From: Deltaproteobacteria bacterium
Lineage (GTDB): Bacteria > Myxococcota > UBA727 > VGSZ01
NCBI GenBank assembly: GCA_016177705.1
Contig: JACOUT010000009.1
Coordinates: 707,519 to 771,518, forward strand
Length of the DNA stretch: 64,000 nt
Direction: 5' to 3'
The position numbers were made by a program, and so were the translations under genes. Below the pieces are notes generated by a model, which was not told the DNA's origin, searched no databases, and worked only from the letters and a program-made list of their open reading frames with translations. Position 1 is the first letter of the stretch, and each line of letters starts with the position of its first letter. This document shows, piece by piece, positions 1-9,955 of this stretch.

Positions 1-336
1 GAAGCGGCAGCCGGCGCAGCCGGCGACGTCGGGGCCGACATAGGTGCGCAACACGCCCATCTCGGCGTCATCGGAGGTGACGATGCCGATGTGGTAGTCG
101 ACCTGGCTGGTGATGAGCTGATTGAAGAACTGGTTGAAGCGCGTTGCGATCTTGAACTGCTCGGCCGCCATCGACTCCGAGTTGTCGATGATCCAGAGGA
201 TGTCGACCTGGGCCGCGGCTTTTTGGTCGAAGACGTCGACCTGATCGACGGCTTCGGGCACCTGGTACACGATCTCGGTGCAACGGCAGCCCGAGAGGGG
301 GAGGGTGGCAAGCAACGCGAGCGCGAGCAGCCGCAT
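1..336 (-). CDS. VWA-domain lipoprotein, N-terminal part (runs off the window)
   Basis: The first 112 codons are visible and the reading frame continues past the left edge. The N-terminus is a lipoprotein signal peptide with the lipobox LPLSGC, so Cys17 would be the lipidated residue. It is followed by a von Willebrand factor A core: a hydrophobic strand ILWIID followed by a MIDAS motif DNSES. A second hydrophobic strand (YHIGIVTSDD) fits the fold. The ATG at 336 is chosen because it gives a complete lipoprotein signal. Such proteins are common surface or periplasmic metal-dependent binding proteins in Myxococcota. The gene is divergent from the helicase gene at 475. Ligand and role are unknown. 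Confidence 0.75.
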   Translation of the reverse strand, partial: MRLLALALLATLPLSGCRCTEIVYQVPEAVDQVDVFDQKAAAQVDILWIIDNSESMAAEQFKIATRFNQFFNQLITSQVDYHIGIVTSDDAEMGVLRTYVGPDVAGCAGCRF

Positions 337-434
337 GGAAGCTCCTTGGTACCCTGGGTGTTTGCCGCTCCGATGGCGTCGGCACAAGCCCCGGGGCCCT
401 GACGGATCCTCGGATTTTCGATGCTCGATGGTGG

Positions 435-462
435 TTTACATCCGGCCGCGGATCGCTAGGGT
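435..462 (+). promoter_or_regulatory. Candidate sigma70-type promoter of the DEAD-box helicase gene
   Basis: TTTACA at 435-440 and TAGGGT at 457-462 are separated by 16 bp. The expected transcription start lies only a few bases upstream of the ATG at 475, which would leave a very short leader without a clear Shine-Dalgarno sequence. Confidence 0.4.
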
Positions 463-474
463 CCGCGCGCCCTC

Positions 475-2451
475 ATGAGCGACGCACCCGTGACCGACCC
501 AGCCCCGCCGCCCGACCCCCCGGTGACCGATGAGATGGCCGCCGAGGCCGCGGCGGCCCAGGCTGCCATCCAGTTCGTCGGCACCTTCGACGACTTCGCC
601 CTGCCCGAGGTCTTCAACGTCGGCCTTCGTGACCTCGGCTACAAGCAGCCCACCATCGTGCAGGCGGCGGTCTTCAAGGCCGTGCGCGAGGGCAAGGACG
701 TGCTGGTGCAGTCGCGCACCGGCAGCGGCAAGACCACCGCCTTCGCCCTGCCCCTGCTCGCCGGCATCGACGCGAGCAAGCGCCGCCCGCAGGCGCTGGT
801 GCTGGCGCCCACGCGCGAGCTGGCGCTGCAGGTCTCGGCCGAGACGGCCCGCCTGGGCCACCACGCGGGGATCCGCGTGGTCACCATCTACGGCGGCGCC
901 TCCATGCGCGCCCAGATCGACGCCTTGCAGGCGGGCGCCCACTTCGTCGTCGGCACGCCGGGGCGCGTCAAGGATCTCTACCGCCAGGGCTACCTGCGCT
1001 TCGAGCACATCAAGGCCGCCGTGCTCGACGAGGCGGACGAGATGCTGTCGCGTGGCTTCTGGGACGAGGTGACGAGCATCCTCGACACCCTGCCCACCGC
1101 GCGCCAGACCGCGCTGTTCTCGGCCACGCTGCCGCCGGCCATCGAGCGCGCCGCCTCCAAGTATTTGAAGACGCCCGCGCGCATCGACCTGTCGCGCGAC
1201 ACGGTCAACGTCTCCACCATCCGGCACATCCTGCACAACGAGAGCGAGAAGTGGAGCAAGCCGAGGAACTTCCTCTACGTGCTCGAGTTCCACCGGCCGC
1301 GCAGCGCCATCGTCTTCTGCAACCGGCGCGACGAGACCGAGATGATCTGCCAGTATCTGCGCCGCTTCGGCTTTCGTGCCGAGGCCTTGAACGGCGACAT
1401 GCCGCAGAAGGCGCGCGAGCGCACGCTCGAGCGCGTCAAGGCCGGTGAGCTCGACCTGATGGTCGCCACCGACATCGCGGCGCGCGGCATCGACATCTCC
1501 GACCTCGGCCACGTGTTCAACTACGACCTGCCCGAGCACGACGAGGTCTACGTGCACCGCGTCGGCCGCACCGGTCGCATCGGCAAGAAGGGCGTCGCGG
1601 TCAGCCTGGTGCGCGGCAAGTACCTGGCGCACCTGGCGGCGCTCAAGAAGCAGTTCAAGGTCCCGTTCGACGAGATCGTGCTCCCCGACGAGAAAGAGGT
1701 CCTCTGGATGCAAGCCGAACGACTCGCCGTGCAGATCCTCGAGGCCGCCGAAGGCGTCGAGATGGAGCAGTACCGCCCGGTCGCCGAGGCGATGATGGAG
1801 CGCGGCGACGTCAAGGAGATCCTGGCGTTCCTGCTGCGCACGCACTTCTCCGCCAACCGCCCGGCGCCCTCGCGGGAGCTCGAGGCCGACGGTGGCGGCG
1901 AGCGCGCGCCCCGCGCCGATCGCCCGCCGCGCGATCGCGGCGAGCGGCGCCCGCGCTTCGACCGCCCGCGCGACGAGCGCCCCGAGGGCGCGCCCCCGGT
2001 CGGCGCCGAAGGCGTCGAGGTGGCGGCAGGCGAGCCGGCCGGCGAGCCCACCGTCGACGACGCGAGCGCCCGCAACCTGTACGTCACGCTCGGCCGCGAG
2101 GACGGCGTCGCCGATCTGACCGCGCTCATCGCCAAGCTGGCCGCGCTGTCGGGCGTCGACGCCGGACACTTCACCGGCCACGGTGACGTGCGCGACCACT
2201 CCTCGCACGTCGAGGTCGACGCCGAGGTCGCCGAGGCCGTGGTGGCCGGCGTGCACGGCAAGCCGCGCGGCGACAAGACCTACGTGCCCGAGGGGGCCAC
2301 CGAGGCGGTGCCGCAGACCATCCTGTGTGAGCCGGCCAAGAGCGGGCCGCGGCGCGGCGGTGAGCGTGGCGACCGCGGCGGCCGCGGCGGCGATCGCGGC
2401 GATCGCGACGGCCGGCGCGGCGGGCGTGGGCGCGGCCCTCGCCGTCGGTGA
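475..2451 (+). CDS. DEAD-box ATP-dependent RNA helicase (DeaD/CsdA-like) with DbpA-type RNA-binding domain
   Basis: This 658-residue protein has the full set of DEAD-box motifs: a Q-motif region near residues 59-63, Walker A SRTGSGKT at 80-87, PTREL at 112-116, DEAD at 185-188, SAT at 216-218, and ARGID and HRVGRTGR in the second RecA domain. After residue ~460 a linker rich in Arg, Asp and Pro leads to a region near 535-610 that resembles the DbpA/RRM-like RNA-binding domain of DeaD and CsdA, then an Arg/Gly-rich RGG-like tail. The predicted role is ATP-driven RNA duplex remodelling in ribosome assembly or cold adaptation, in the cytoplasm. Its TGA overlaps the GTG of the next gene, so the two are probably co-translated. 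Confidence 0.92.
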   Translation: MSDAPVTDPAPPPDPPVTDEMAAEAAAAQAAIQFVGTFDDFALPEVFNVGLRDLGYKQPTIVQAAVFKAVREGKDVLVQSRTGSGKTTAFALPLLAGIDASKRRPQALVLAPTRELALQVSAETARLGHHAGIRVVTIYGGASMRAQIDALQAGAHFVVGTPGRVKDLYRQGYLRFEHIKAAVLDEADEMLSRGFWDEVTSILDTLPTARQTALFSATLPPAIERAASKYLKTPARIDLSRDTVNVSTIRHILHNESEKWSKPRNFLYVLEFHRPRSAIVFCNRRDETEMICQYLRRFGFRAEALNGDMPQKARERTLERVKAGELDLMVATDIAARGIDISDLGHVFNYDLPEHDEVYVHRVGRTGRIGKKGVAVSLVRGKYLAHLAALKKQFKVPFDEIVLPDEKEVLWMQAERLAVQILEAAEGVEMEQYRPVAEAMMERGDVKEILAFLLRTHFSANRPAPSRELEADGGGERAPRADRPPRDRGERRPRFDRPRDERPEGAPPVGAEGVEVAAGEPAGEPTVDDASARNLYVTLGREDGVADLTALIAKLAALSGVDAGHFTGHGDVRDHSSHVEVDAEVAEAVVAGVHGKPRGDKTYVPEGATEAVPQTILCEPAKSGPRRGGERGDRGGRGGDRGDRDGRRGGRGRGPRRR

Positions 2452-3272
2452 GCGCGGTGGCGCCTCGCAGCAAGAAGCAGAAGCCCAAGGCGCGCAAGGG
2501 CACGCCGAGCAAGCGCGCCGCCGCGCATCGCGCGCCCATGTCCAAGGCCGCCGACCTCTCGAAGGCCGAGGTCTCGATCATGGCGCGCATGGCGAGCCTC
2601 GACCCCGACACGCCGCGCTTCCGCGTGCTCGAGGCGGCGCTCGCCTTCAAGTCCTCCTGGATCATCCTCGGCGAGCACCTGGCCGACGTGCTGCGCACCG
2701 GCCTGTGGAAGGGCTGGGGCTACGCCTCCTTCGAGCGCTACAGCACCGACGAGCTGCACGTGTTGCCCGCCACCGCCAAGAAGCTGGTGCGCTCCTTCCA
2801 GTGGCTCGGCAGCGAGGCCCCCGAGTTCCTGCCGCCAAAGGCGGGCGCGCGGCCGCGCGACGTGCCGACAGGTGTCCTGCCCGAGCTCGCCAGCGTGACC
2901 GTGCTGGCCGACGCCCGCCGCCACGTCGAGGAGGGCAAGGTATCGGAGGACGCCTACCTGGCGCTCAAGGCTGCCGCCTTCGACGGCGAGAAGGCGAGCG
3001 CGCTCAAACAGGCGCTCCACGACGCCGTCCCCGAGCACCTGCGTCAGCGGCCGCCGGAGGACAAGGCGCGCGAGCTGCGCCGTGCGCTCACCGCCGCGGT
3101 CAAGGTGATCGACGCGCTGCGCGAGTGGGACAACGCCGGTGAGGCCGGCGGCGACGACCTGTTGGTCCGCGCCGAGCAGCTCCGCGACGCCATCGCGCTG
3201 CGCCTCCCGCGTGACACAGCGCGTGAGGCAGCGCGTGAGACACCCGCCAAGGCCGCTGCGGCCGCGGGGTAG
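2448..3272 (+). CDS. Conserved-looking protein of unknown function, coupled to the helicase
   Basis: The protein has 274 residues with a GTG start embedded in the helicase stop (GTGA overlap). The N-terminal ~30 residues are strongly basic (KKQKPKARK and similar) and could bind nucleic acid. The remainder is predicted to be mostly helical and soluble, with no signal peptide or membrane segment, and no family is recognised. Translational coupling to a DEAD-box helicase suggests, but does not prove, a role in RNA metabolism. The C-terminus is an Ala-rich, low-complexity stretch. Confidence 0.7.
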   Translation: MSAVAPRSKKQKPKARKGTPSKRAAAHRAPMSKAADLSKAEVSIMARMASLDPDTPRFRVLEAALAFKSSWIILGEHLADVLRTGLWKGWGYASFERYSTDELHVLPATAKKLVRSFQWLGSEAPEFLPPKAGARPRDVPTGVLPELASVTVLADARRHVEEGKVSEDAYLALKAAAFDGEKASALKQALHDAVPEHLRQRPPEDKARELRRALTAAVKVIDALREWDNAGEAGGDDLLVRAEQLRDAIALRLPRDTAREAARETPAKAAAAAG

Positions 3273-3275
3273 TCT
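3270..3275 (+). promoter_or_regulatory. Candidate -10 element (leaderless type)
   Basis: TAGTCT ends 7 nt before the ATG at 3283, the spacing expected if transcription starts at the initiation codon. No Shine-Dalgarno sequence is visible between them. It helps fix the start of the following gene. Confidence 0.35.
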
Positions 3276-3282
3276 CGAGCCC

Positions 3283-3780
3283 ATGACGGCACGGCGCGGC
3301 AAGCGCGGCAGCGGATCCGGCGGCAACCGGCGGCCCACGAGCGAGCTCGGTCTCGACGACGCGCTGGCGGGCATCGCGCCCCCGGAGGACGAGCTCGACG
3401 CGGGCTTCTTCCATCGCACGCTGGCGCGTTGGCTTGGCCTCCCCGAGGGCAAAGGCGCGCCGGCCACCCCCGTGTTGTGGAGCTACGACTTCTGGAAGGC
3501 CGAGATCGTGCCGCTCGGCACCGTGTCGCCCCGAGGTGCCCCCGTGGGGAGCGGGCGCGGCCGCGCCCGCTTCGCCGCGCAGGTGTACCGCGGCGCCGAC
3601 GCGACCGTGGAGCGCTACGAGTATTGGCTCGAGCTCGACGACGCGCGGCGCATCACTCGCTCGGGGTGGGAGACGCGCGCGCCCGACCTCGCGAGCGAGT
3701 CCGGCGCCTTCACGCCCCCGACGGCTCCCGGCGCGGCGGCGTTGGCGGCGCTGTTTCGCGACGGCCCGGCCGACGACTGA
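3283..3780 (+). CDS. Hypothetical protein
   Basis: This is a 165-residue soluble protein of unknown function. The ATG at 3283 is preferred over the longer upstream frame because it follows a TAGTCT box by 7 nt and begins with a basic Gly-rich tail typical of real N-termini. The centre (WSYDFWKAEIVPLG, then YEYWLELDDARRITRSGW) looks like a beta-rich domain. No signal peptide or membrane segment is visible. The gene is convergent with the GDPD gene, with only 3 bp between the stop codons. Confidence 0.6.
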   Translation: MTARRGKRGSGSGGNRRPTSELGLDDALAGIAPPEDELDAGFFHRTLARWLGLPEGKGAPATPVLWSYDFWKAEIVPLGTVSPRGAPVGSGRGRARFAAQVYRGADATVERYEYWLELDDARRITRSGWETRAPDLASESGAFTPPTAPGAAALAALFRDGPADD

Positions 3781-3783
3781 ACG

Positions 3784-4704
3784 CTAGCGGAGCAGACCGA
3801 GGCGCCGCGCCAACACCGCGCGCGTGGCGCGCACGTCGTCGACGATGAGGCCGTCGACGCCGAGGGTGAGCAGGCGCTCGGCGTCCGCGTCGTCCTTCAC
3901 GCCCCAGACGTGCACCCGCATGCCCGAGCGGTGCGCCGCCGCCACCAGCTCGCCGTCGACCAGGCCGCTTTGGGGGTGCACCGCCTCCGGGCACACGAAC
4001 GGCGCCGCCCAGCCGGTGCGCAGCGGCAGCAGGCTAGCCTCGTGCCACAAGAGCGCGAGCGGCACGTCGGGGGCGAGCGCGCGCAGCTCGAGGAGCTGTG
4101 CTGGGTGGAAGCTCGAGACCAGCACGTCCGCGTCGGGGAAGTCGCGCAGCACCTCGACCACGCGCCGCTCGAGCCCGAGCACGCGCGGCGTCGGCCCCTT
4201 CAGCTCGACGTTGACCACGGCGTGGGCGGGCAACGCGCCGAGCACCTCGGCGAGGCGCGGCACCTTCTCCCTGCCCCAGCCGCGAAACCAGGTGCCGGCG
4301 TCGGCGAGGTCGAGCTCGGCCGCCTCGTGGCGCACCGGCGAGCCCTTGAGCGTGGTGGTGCGATCGAGCGTGTCGTCGTGCAGCACCACGGGCACGGCGT
4401 CGGCCGTCAACTGCACGTCGAGCTCCACGCCGTCGCCGCCGTCGTCGAGCGCGGCGCGAAAGGCGCCGAGCGTGTTCTCGGGCGCGCGCGCCGACGCGCC
4501 GCGGTGGCCGAGCACGAGCGGGCGCGGGCCGCCCTCCCTTCGGTAGAAGCCGTCGAGCCGCGCCCGCGCCTGACCCGTGGGCCGTGCGGCGCCAAGCGTG
4601 GCGCCGAGCAGCAGGGGGTCGAGCGCGCGCAGCCAGGGCGTGCCGAGCGCCCTGCGCACCCCGCGGGCGAGAAGGTCCCTGCCCGGCGCCACGGCGTCGC
4701 TCAC
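3784..4704 (-). CDS. Glycerophosphodiester phosphodiesterase family protein
   Basis: The protein has 306 residues. After ~60 N-terminal residues it shows the GDPD TIM-barrel signature: HRGASARAPENT (His67-Arg68, Glu76-Asn77), then GVELDVQLT (Glu94, Asp96) and VVLHD (His109), which are the metal and catalytic positions. NVELKG and HVWGVKDD follow downstream. These enzymes hydrolyse deacylated phospholipids to glycerol-3-phosphate and an alcohol. No export signal is evident, so it is probably cytoplasmic, like UgpQ. The GTG start overlaps the TGA of the large TPR gene, making it the last gene of the maf-to-GDPD operon. Confidence 0.88.
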   Translation of the reverse strand: MSDAVAPGRDLLARGVRRALGTPWLRALDPLLLGATLGAARPTGQARARLDGFYRREGGPRPLVLGHRGASARAPENTLGAFRAALDDGGDGVELDVQLTADAVPVVLHDDTLDRTTTLKGSPVRHEAAELDLADAGTWFRGWGREKVPRLAEVLGALPAHAVVNVELKGPTPRVLGLERRVVEVLRDFPDADVLVSSFHPAQLLELRALAPDVPLALLWHEASLLPLRTGWAAPFVCPEAVHPQSGLVDGELVAAAHRSGMRVHVWGVKDDADAERLLTLGVDGLIVDDVRATRAVLARRLGLLR

Positions 4705-7700
4705 AGCGCGTCGATGGCCAGGCGCAGCGCTTGGCGCGCCTGGAAGTGGTCGTCCGACAGCGCGTAGCCCACCAGGTCGGCCAAGCGCGGGTCGCCCTCG
4801 ATGGTGGCGGCGAGCTTTGCGGTCTCGCCCGCCAGCGGCTTGGCCGCCTCCTTGGCCAGGATGCGCACGGCAGCGTCGAACGCGCCCGACAAGAGCAGGC
4901 CCGCGCGCGCCTCGGAGAGCGGCGCCGCTTGCAGGTAGCCCGCGAGGTCGAGCGAGCGCGTGCTGGCGCCGAGCACCGCCACCGGCTCGGCCAGGGCCGC
5001 CTTGGTCTTGCGCGAGAGCGCGCCGCCGACACGCTTGATCAGCGAGTCGAGGTCGGTGGGCTCGCCGATGAGCGGGAAGGAGCGTTCGACGGTACGACCG
5101 ATGGCCGTGAGCAAGGAGCCGAGGCCACGCACGTCGAGCCCGCGCACCAGCGTGTTGCCCGACCAGAGCGCCAGCAGCTCGCGCGCCACCAGGAAGCGTT
5201 GCTCGCGGGTCGGCTGCAGCTTGGCGACGTCGACTCCGACGAACAACAGTGGTGGCGAGCCGTTGAAGGCGCGCACCAGCGTGCGGCGCGCCTCGCTCTT
5301 GACCACGTCGAACGCCTGCACGCCGAACGCGCGCGCCACGTCGTCGCACAGCGAGCGCACCGAGTCTTCCGCGCGCGGCTTGAGCACCGATCGCTTGTCG
5401 GCCGGGTCGACGTCGGCGTCGGAGAAAGGCTTGCCGAGGTCGGCCGCGGCCACCGCCAGCACGTCGGAGATGACGTTGCGTTGCCCCGGGTGCAGCACCC
5501 AGCCGCGGATTTGGCCGGGCGCGAGCTGGTCCTCGGTGCTGCGCTTGAGGCGCTTCTTGTTCTCGTTGAAGTACAGCTCCTCGGACTCGTCGGCGGCGCC
5601 GATGAAGGAGAGGATCTCGGCGGCCACGAACGCACGGTCCTGCGCGCGCTGGCTCTGCCAGGCCTTGAACAGCGCGTGCACGCTGGCCGCGCGCAGGTGG
5701 CCCATCTTCAAGATGCGCCGGTGCTCCTCGATGGCGAGCGGTGTCTGGTTGGCGGTGCGCCCGAGCAGGTCGGCCGCGAACGCGCGCGCCTCGACGTGAT
5801 CGGGCGACAGATCCACGGCGCGGCGCGCGCTCTTGAGCGCGCCGTCGGGGTCTTTGACGCGCTCGAGCTGCATGCGGGCGTTTCGGTACAGCAGCTCGGC
5901 GGCGCGCTTGGGGTCGGTGCCGGCTGCCGCCTCCGCCTGCTTGTGCGTCACGTCGAGGAAGCCCTGCAGGTTGCCCGAGCGCTCGTACAGCCCGGCCACC
6001 TCGTCGAGCAGCGCGCCCTGCGCGGCGCGGTCGTCGGTGACGGCCATGGCCGCCTCGAGCTGCGCCGCCGCCTGCGCCTGGTCGTTGAACGAGGTCTCGA
6101 ACAGCTTCGCCAGGGTCAGGTGCAGCTCGCGCTTCTCGGCGCGATCGGTGGCGCTGTCGGCGAGCTGGCGATACGCGGTCAGCGCCTGCGCCGGCGAGCC
6201 GGCGAGCGCGTAGCTCGCGGCCAGGCGGCGGCGCGCCTCACGGTTCTCCGGCTGCATGGCCAGGCAGCTCGTCAGGTGTTGGATGGCGCGCTGCGCGTCG
6301 GGGCGGTGCTGCGAGAAGATCACGCCCAGGTTGAAGTGCACCGGGATGAGCATCACCGGGTCGCTGGCCACCTGCACGAGCTGCTGGTACGCGTCGACGG
6401 CGTCGCCCCACTCCTGCAGCGTGTAGCGCAGGTTGCCGAGCTGCAAGAGCGCGCCGGTGTGGCTCGGCACCAGCGCCAACACGCGCGCATAGGCGTCGGC
6501 GGCCTCGCCGAAGCGGCGCAGCCGCTCGCCCAAAATGTGCGCCGCCTTGCTGAGCAGCTCCACCTTCTGCGGCAGCTCGGTGACCACGCTCGAGCGCCGC
6601 ACGTACAGCCGCGCCAGCGCCTCCCAGCGGGAGTTGGTGACGAGCAGCGTCTCCAGCGACGAGTACGCCTGCACGTTGAGCGGCTCGCGCTCGAGCACCC
6701 TGGTGAAGCAGTCGACCGCCGCGTCGATGTTGCCGTAGCGGTCGCGCTGCAGCGAGCCGACCTCGAGCAGCGTGCGCACGGCGTGCGCCGGGTCCTTGGA
6801 GGACTGCGCCTCCATCGACAGCATGCGGAGCTGATCGGAGCTGCGCCCGAGGCGCTGGTACAGCTCCTTGAGCCGCGTGATGGCCGGCATGTGGCCGGCC
6901 GAGGCCTCGAGCGCCTTCTCGTAGCAGCCGATCGCCTCCTCCGGCTTCTGCAGGCGCTCGGACAGCTCGCCCATCTTCATCTGCCGATCGGCGACCAGCG
7001 CCGGCACGGTGATGCGCTCGCAGTCGCGCTGGTAGAGCTGAAACAGCCCGGCCCACGCCAGTCGCTCGAAGTAGGCGCGCTCGACCGCGCGGATCGCCGT
7101 CGGGTTCTGCGGCTCGAACTCGAGCACGCGCAGGTAGTTCGGCAGCGGGTCGAGCGCGGGCTCGACGTGGCTCTCCTTCCACGACGCGATCTGCAGGTGC
7201 AGGTTCGCGACCTCCTCGGCCGACGGCTCGACGCGCGCCAGGCGCTCGGACAGCTCGATGGCGGTGGCGTAGTCGCGCAGCTTGAGCGCGCAGCCGACGC
7301 CGAGGCGCAGCGCCGCGCGGTCGTTCTGCACCTCGTAGAGGATGCGCTGCGCGGCCTCGAGCGCGCGGTCGGGGTGATCGAGCCGGTGCAGCGCCAGGTC
7401 GGCCACCACGCGCAGGTTGGCCACCCGGCCCTGCACGTCGGGCAGCACCTGATGCATCTGGGTGCGCGCGGTGGCCTCGTCTTCGGCGCGCCCGAGGCGC
7501 GCGAAGATGGCGACGAGCTGCTCGTGCGCCGCCAGCAGGTAGGAGGAGTCGGCGATGGCTTCTTGCAGCGTCTTGATCGCGTCTTCGACGCGCCCGGCGC
7601 GCCGGTCGAGGATCTCGGCGATGCGGCAGCGCAGCAGCGCGCGGTCGCGCGCCTCGGTCAAGACCGCCAGCTCCTTGCGATAGACGTCGAGCAGGCCCTC

Positions 7701-9923
7701 CCAGTCGCCGTCGACCGAGGCCAGGCGCGCCAGCGCGCGCATCGCCGGGTGGTAGTGCGGGTCCTCGTCGAGCACCGAGCGATAGGAGGCCTTGGCCTGC
7801 TCCTTGTCATGGAGCTGCTCGTCGAAGATCTGCGCCACCATGAAGCGCAGGTGGGCCCGTTGCTCGGGCCGGCGCGCCACCTCGGCCTCCTCGGCGTGCA
7901 TGCCGATCAGGTCCATCCAGCGGCCGGCACGCGCGTAGATGGAGCCGAGCGCCTTGAGCGCGGGCAGGTAGGTGGGCATCAAGGTCAGCGCCTGGCGGTA
8001 GCTCTTGATGGCCTCCTCGATGCGCCCAAGGCGGTCAGCCAGGATCTCGCCGTTCTTGAACAAGAGGGAGACGATGTGGTTCTGGTCGGAGGCGAGCTCG
8101 GCCTCCTCGGTGTTGACCTGCAGCAGGTCTTCCCAGCGCTCGAGGCTCGCGTACAGCCGGCCGAGCGAGCGCAAGGCCGGCAGATAGCCCGGCTGCACCT
8201 CGAGCATCTTCTTGTAGACATCGACGGCGCGCTTGGGGTCGCCGAGCTTGTCCTCGATGACGCCGGCGACCTTCTCGAGCAGGAAGATGGCCTGATCGCG
8301 GTCGGTCTTGCCGCCCGCCTGCATCATGGCGGTCAGCTCGGCGTCGTAGGTCGCGAGCAGGTCTTCCCAGCGGCCGAGGCGCGCCAGCAACGCCGAATTG
8401 AGCTTCTGCGCCGGCACCCAGCCCGGCTGCAGCTTGAGCACCTCCTGCAGGCGCAGCAGCGCGGCCTCGGGCTCGGCCAGCTTGTCGGCGAGCAGCTCGG
8501 CCTGCTTGAACAACAGGTTGGTGCGCTGCTGCGGATCGCTGGCCGACGAGATCTGCACGTCGAACACGCTCGACAGCTCGCGGTAGCGCTTGGTCTTGGC
8601 GAACAGCTTGCCGAGCGCGGTCAGCGCGGGGCCGTAGCCCGGGTCCACCTCGACGCAGCTGCCGTAGAGCTTGATGGCGCGCTCGACGTCATGGAGCTTC
8701 TCCTCGGCGAGCTTGCCGGCCTCGGCGCCGAGCGCGAGCAGCTCGGCGCGGTCGTGGGTGCAGCGGCCGTGCGCCTCGAGCGTCTCGACCAGCGCCTGCC
8801 ACTGCTCGAGCCGCTCGTACAGGCGCGCCAAATCGGCGAGCAGCAGCGGATCGTCGGGCGTGCGGGCGCGCGCCTGCTCGAGCGCGGCCACCGCGCCGCG
8901 ATCGTTGCCGGCGGCGGCGAGCAGGCGCGCGCGCTCGGCCAGGAAGGTGACCGCCTCGCCCGCAGAGCCCGCGGTCTCGGCCAGGCGCTCGAGCGTGCGG
9001 CCGAGCTTCTCGACCTCGCCGGCGCGCGCGTAGAGCCGCCGCAGCGACTCGAGCACTGCGCGCCGACCCGGCAGCGCCGCCTCGGCCTCCTCGTACGCGG
9101 CGCGCGCCGCCACGTCGTCCTTGAGGCGCGCCTCGCAGATTCGTCCGACCTCCTGCAGCCAGGCGGCGCGCTGGGCGAGCCGACCGGTGGCGCGCGCCGA
9201 GGCACGCAGCACCTCGACGACCTCGCCCCAGGCCGCGCGCTGCTCGAGGTGGCGCACCAGGCCGTCGACGGCTGGGGCGCACCCGCGATCCGCCGCCAGC
9301 GCTTGTTGATAGAGCGCCACCGCATCGTCGGGGCGCGGCAGGCGGGTCTCGAACAGGCGCGCCTTCTCGACGAGGAGCGCGGTGATCGGCGCCTCCGGGA
9401 GCTTCAGCTCCTCGTCGATCAGCACCACCACCATGCCCCACTTGCCGAGGTGGGCGAACAGACGGCGCGCGGCGTGGATCACCGGCAGGTAGGTCGGGTC
9501 GGCCTTGTGGGCCTCCTGGTAGGACCCGGCGGCGTTCCTCAGATCGCCGAGGTCGTGCTCGTAGAGCCGCCCCACCTCGAACCAGAGCGCGGCGGCGTCG
9601 GCGCCGCTCGAGGCCTGCGCCTCTTTGGTGGTGGCCTCGATGCGCGCGCGGGCGCGCTCTGCGTCCTCGGCGGTGGGTGCTATCGCGGCGCCGGCCTCGA
9701 CGGGCGGCACCATCGGCAGCGGCGGCGCCACCGGGGCCGCGGGCTCGAAGCCCGCCATGAAGGGGTTCGAGATGGTGCGCTGCGGACCGGTGCCGGCGTC
9801 GTCCGCGACCTCGGTCAAGACCTGCACCTCGAGCGGCCCGCTCTGTTCGAGCGCTGCGCCCGAGCCGGCGAACACGTCTGCCTCGCCGGTGCCGGCTGCA
9901 CCGTTGCCGCTCCCGTTCGACAT
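4701..9923 (-). CDS. Giant tetratricopeptide-repeat protein (1740 aa)
   Basis: This cytoplasmic protein has no signal peptide. After a ~90-residue low-complexity N-terminus come many degenerate 34-residue TPR units, recognisable by recurrent A..LY...G....A...Y...L...P patterns, running to about residue 1330. The last ~400 residues are a different, mixed alpha/beta region with no recognised catalytic motif. Proteins like this are scaffolds for large assemblies. It sits between a MA-type peptidase (32 bp gap) and the GDPD gene (GTGA overlap), in an operon that also encodes DivIVA. A link to polar or envelope organisation is possible but inferred from context only. Confidence 0.85.
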   Translation of the reverse strand: MSNGSGNGAAGTGEADVFAGSGAALEQSGPLEVQVLTEVADDAGTGPQRTISNPFMAGFEPAAPVAPPLPMVPPVEAGAAIAPTAEDAERARARIEATTKEAQASSGADAAALWFEVGRLYEHDLGDLRNAAGSYQEAHKADPTYLPVIHAARRLFAHLGKWGMVVVLIDEELKLPEAPITALLVEKARLFETRLPRPDDAVALYQQALAADRGCAPAVDGLVRHLEQRAAWGEVVEVLRASARATGRLAQRAAWLQEVGRICEARLKDDVAARAAYEEAEAALPGRRAVLESLRRLYARAGEVEKLGRTLERLAETAGSAGEAVTFLAERARLLAAAGNDRGAVAALEQARARTPDDPLLLADLARLYERLEQWQALVETLEAHGRCTHDRAELLALGAEAGKLAEEKLHDVERAIKLYGSCVEVDPGYGPALTALGKLFAKTKRYRELSSVFDVQISSASDPQQRTNLLFKQAELLADKLAEPEAALLRLQEVLKLQPGWVPAQKLNSALLARLGRWEDLLATYDAELTAMMQAGGKTDRDQAIFLLEKVAGVIEDKLGDPKRAVDVYKKMLEVQPGYLPALRSLGRLYASLERWEDLLQVNTEEAELASDQNHIVSLLFKNGEILADRLGRIEEAIKSYRQALTLMPTYLPALKALGSIYARAGRWMDLIGMHAEEAEVARRPEQRAHLRFMVAQIFDEQLHDKEQAKASYRSVLDEDPHYHPAMRALARLASVDGDWEGLLDVYRKELAVLTEARDRALLRCRIAEILDRRAGRVEDAIKTLQEAIADSSYLLAAHEQLVAIFARLGRAEDEATARTQMHQVLPDVQGRVANLRVVADLALHRLDHPDRALEAAQRILYEVQNDRAALRLGVGCALKLRDYATAIELSERLARVEPSAEEVANLHLQIASWKESHVEPALDPLPNYLRVLEFEPQNPTAIRAVERAYFERLAWAGLFQLYQRDCERITVPALVADRQMKMGELSERLQKPEEAIGCYEKALEASAGHMPAITRLKELYQRLGRSSDQLRMLSMEAQSSKDPAHAVRTLLEVGSLQRDRYGNIDAAVDCFTRVLEREPLNVQAYSSLETLLVTNSRWEALARLYVRRSSVVTELPQKVELLSKAAHILGERLRRFGEAADAYARVLALVPSHTGALLQLGNLRYTLQEWGDAVDAYQQLVQVASDPVMLIPVHFNLGVIFSQHRPDAQRAIQHLTSCLAMQPENREARRRLAASYALAGSPAQALTAYRQLADSATDRAEKRELHLTLAKLFETSFNDQAQAAAQLEAAMAVTDDRAAQGALLDEVAGLYERSGNLQGFLDVTHKQAEAAAGTDPKRAAELLYRNARMQLERVKDPDGALKSARRAVDLSPDHVEARAFAADLLGRTANQTPLAIEEHRRILKMGHLRAASVHALFKAWQSQRAQDRAFVAAEILSFIGAADESEELYFNENKKRLKRSTEDQLAPGQIRGWVLHPGQRNVISDVLAVAAADLGKPFSDADVDPADKRSVLKPRAEDSVRSLCDDVARAFGVQAFDVVKSEARRTLVRAFNGSPPLLFVGVDVAKLQPTREQRFLVARELLALWSGNTLVRGLDVRGLGSLLTAIGRTVERSFPLIGEPTDLDSLIKRVGGALSRKTKAALAEPVAVLGASTRSLDLAGYLQAAPLSEARAGLLLSGAFDAAVRILAKEAAKPLAGETAKLAATIEGDPRLADLVGYALSDDHFQARQALRLAIDAL

Positions 9924-9955
9924 CGCTCGGGGTTAGCACCGACGGGAAGGCCGGT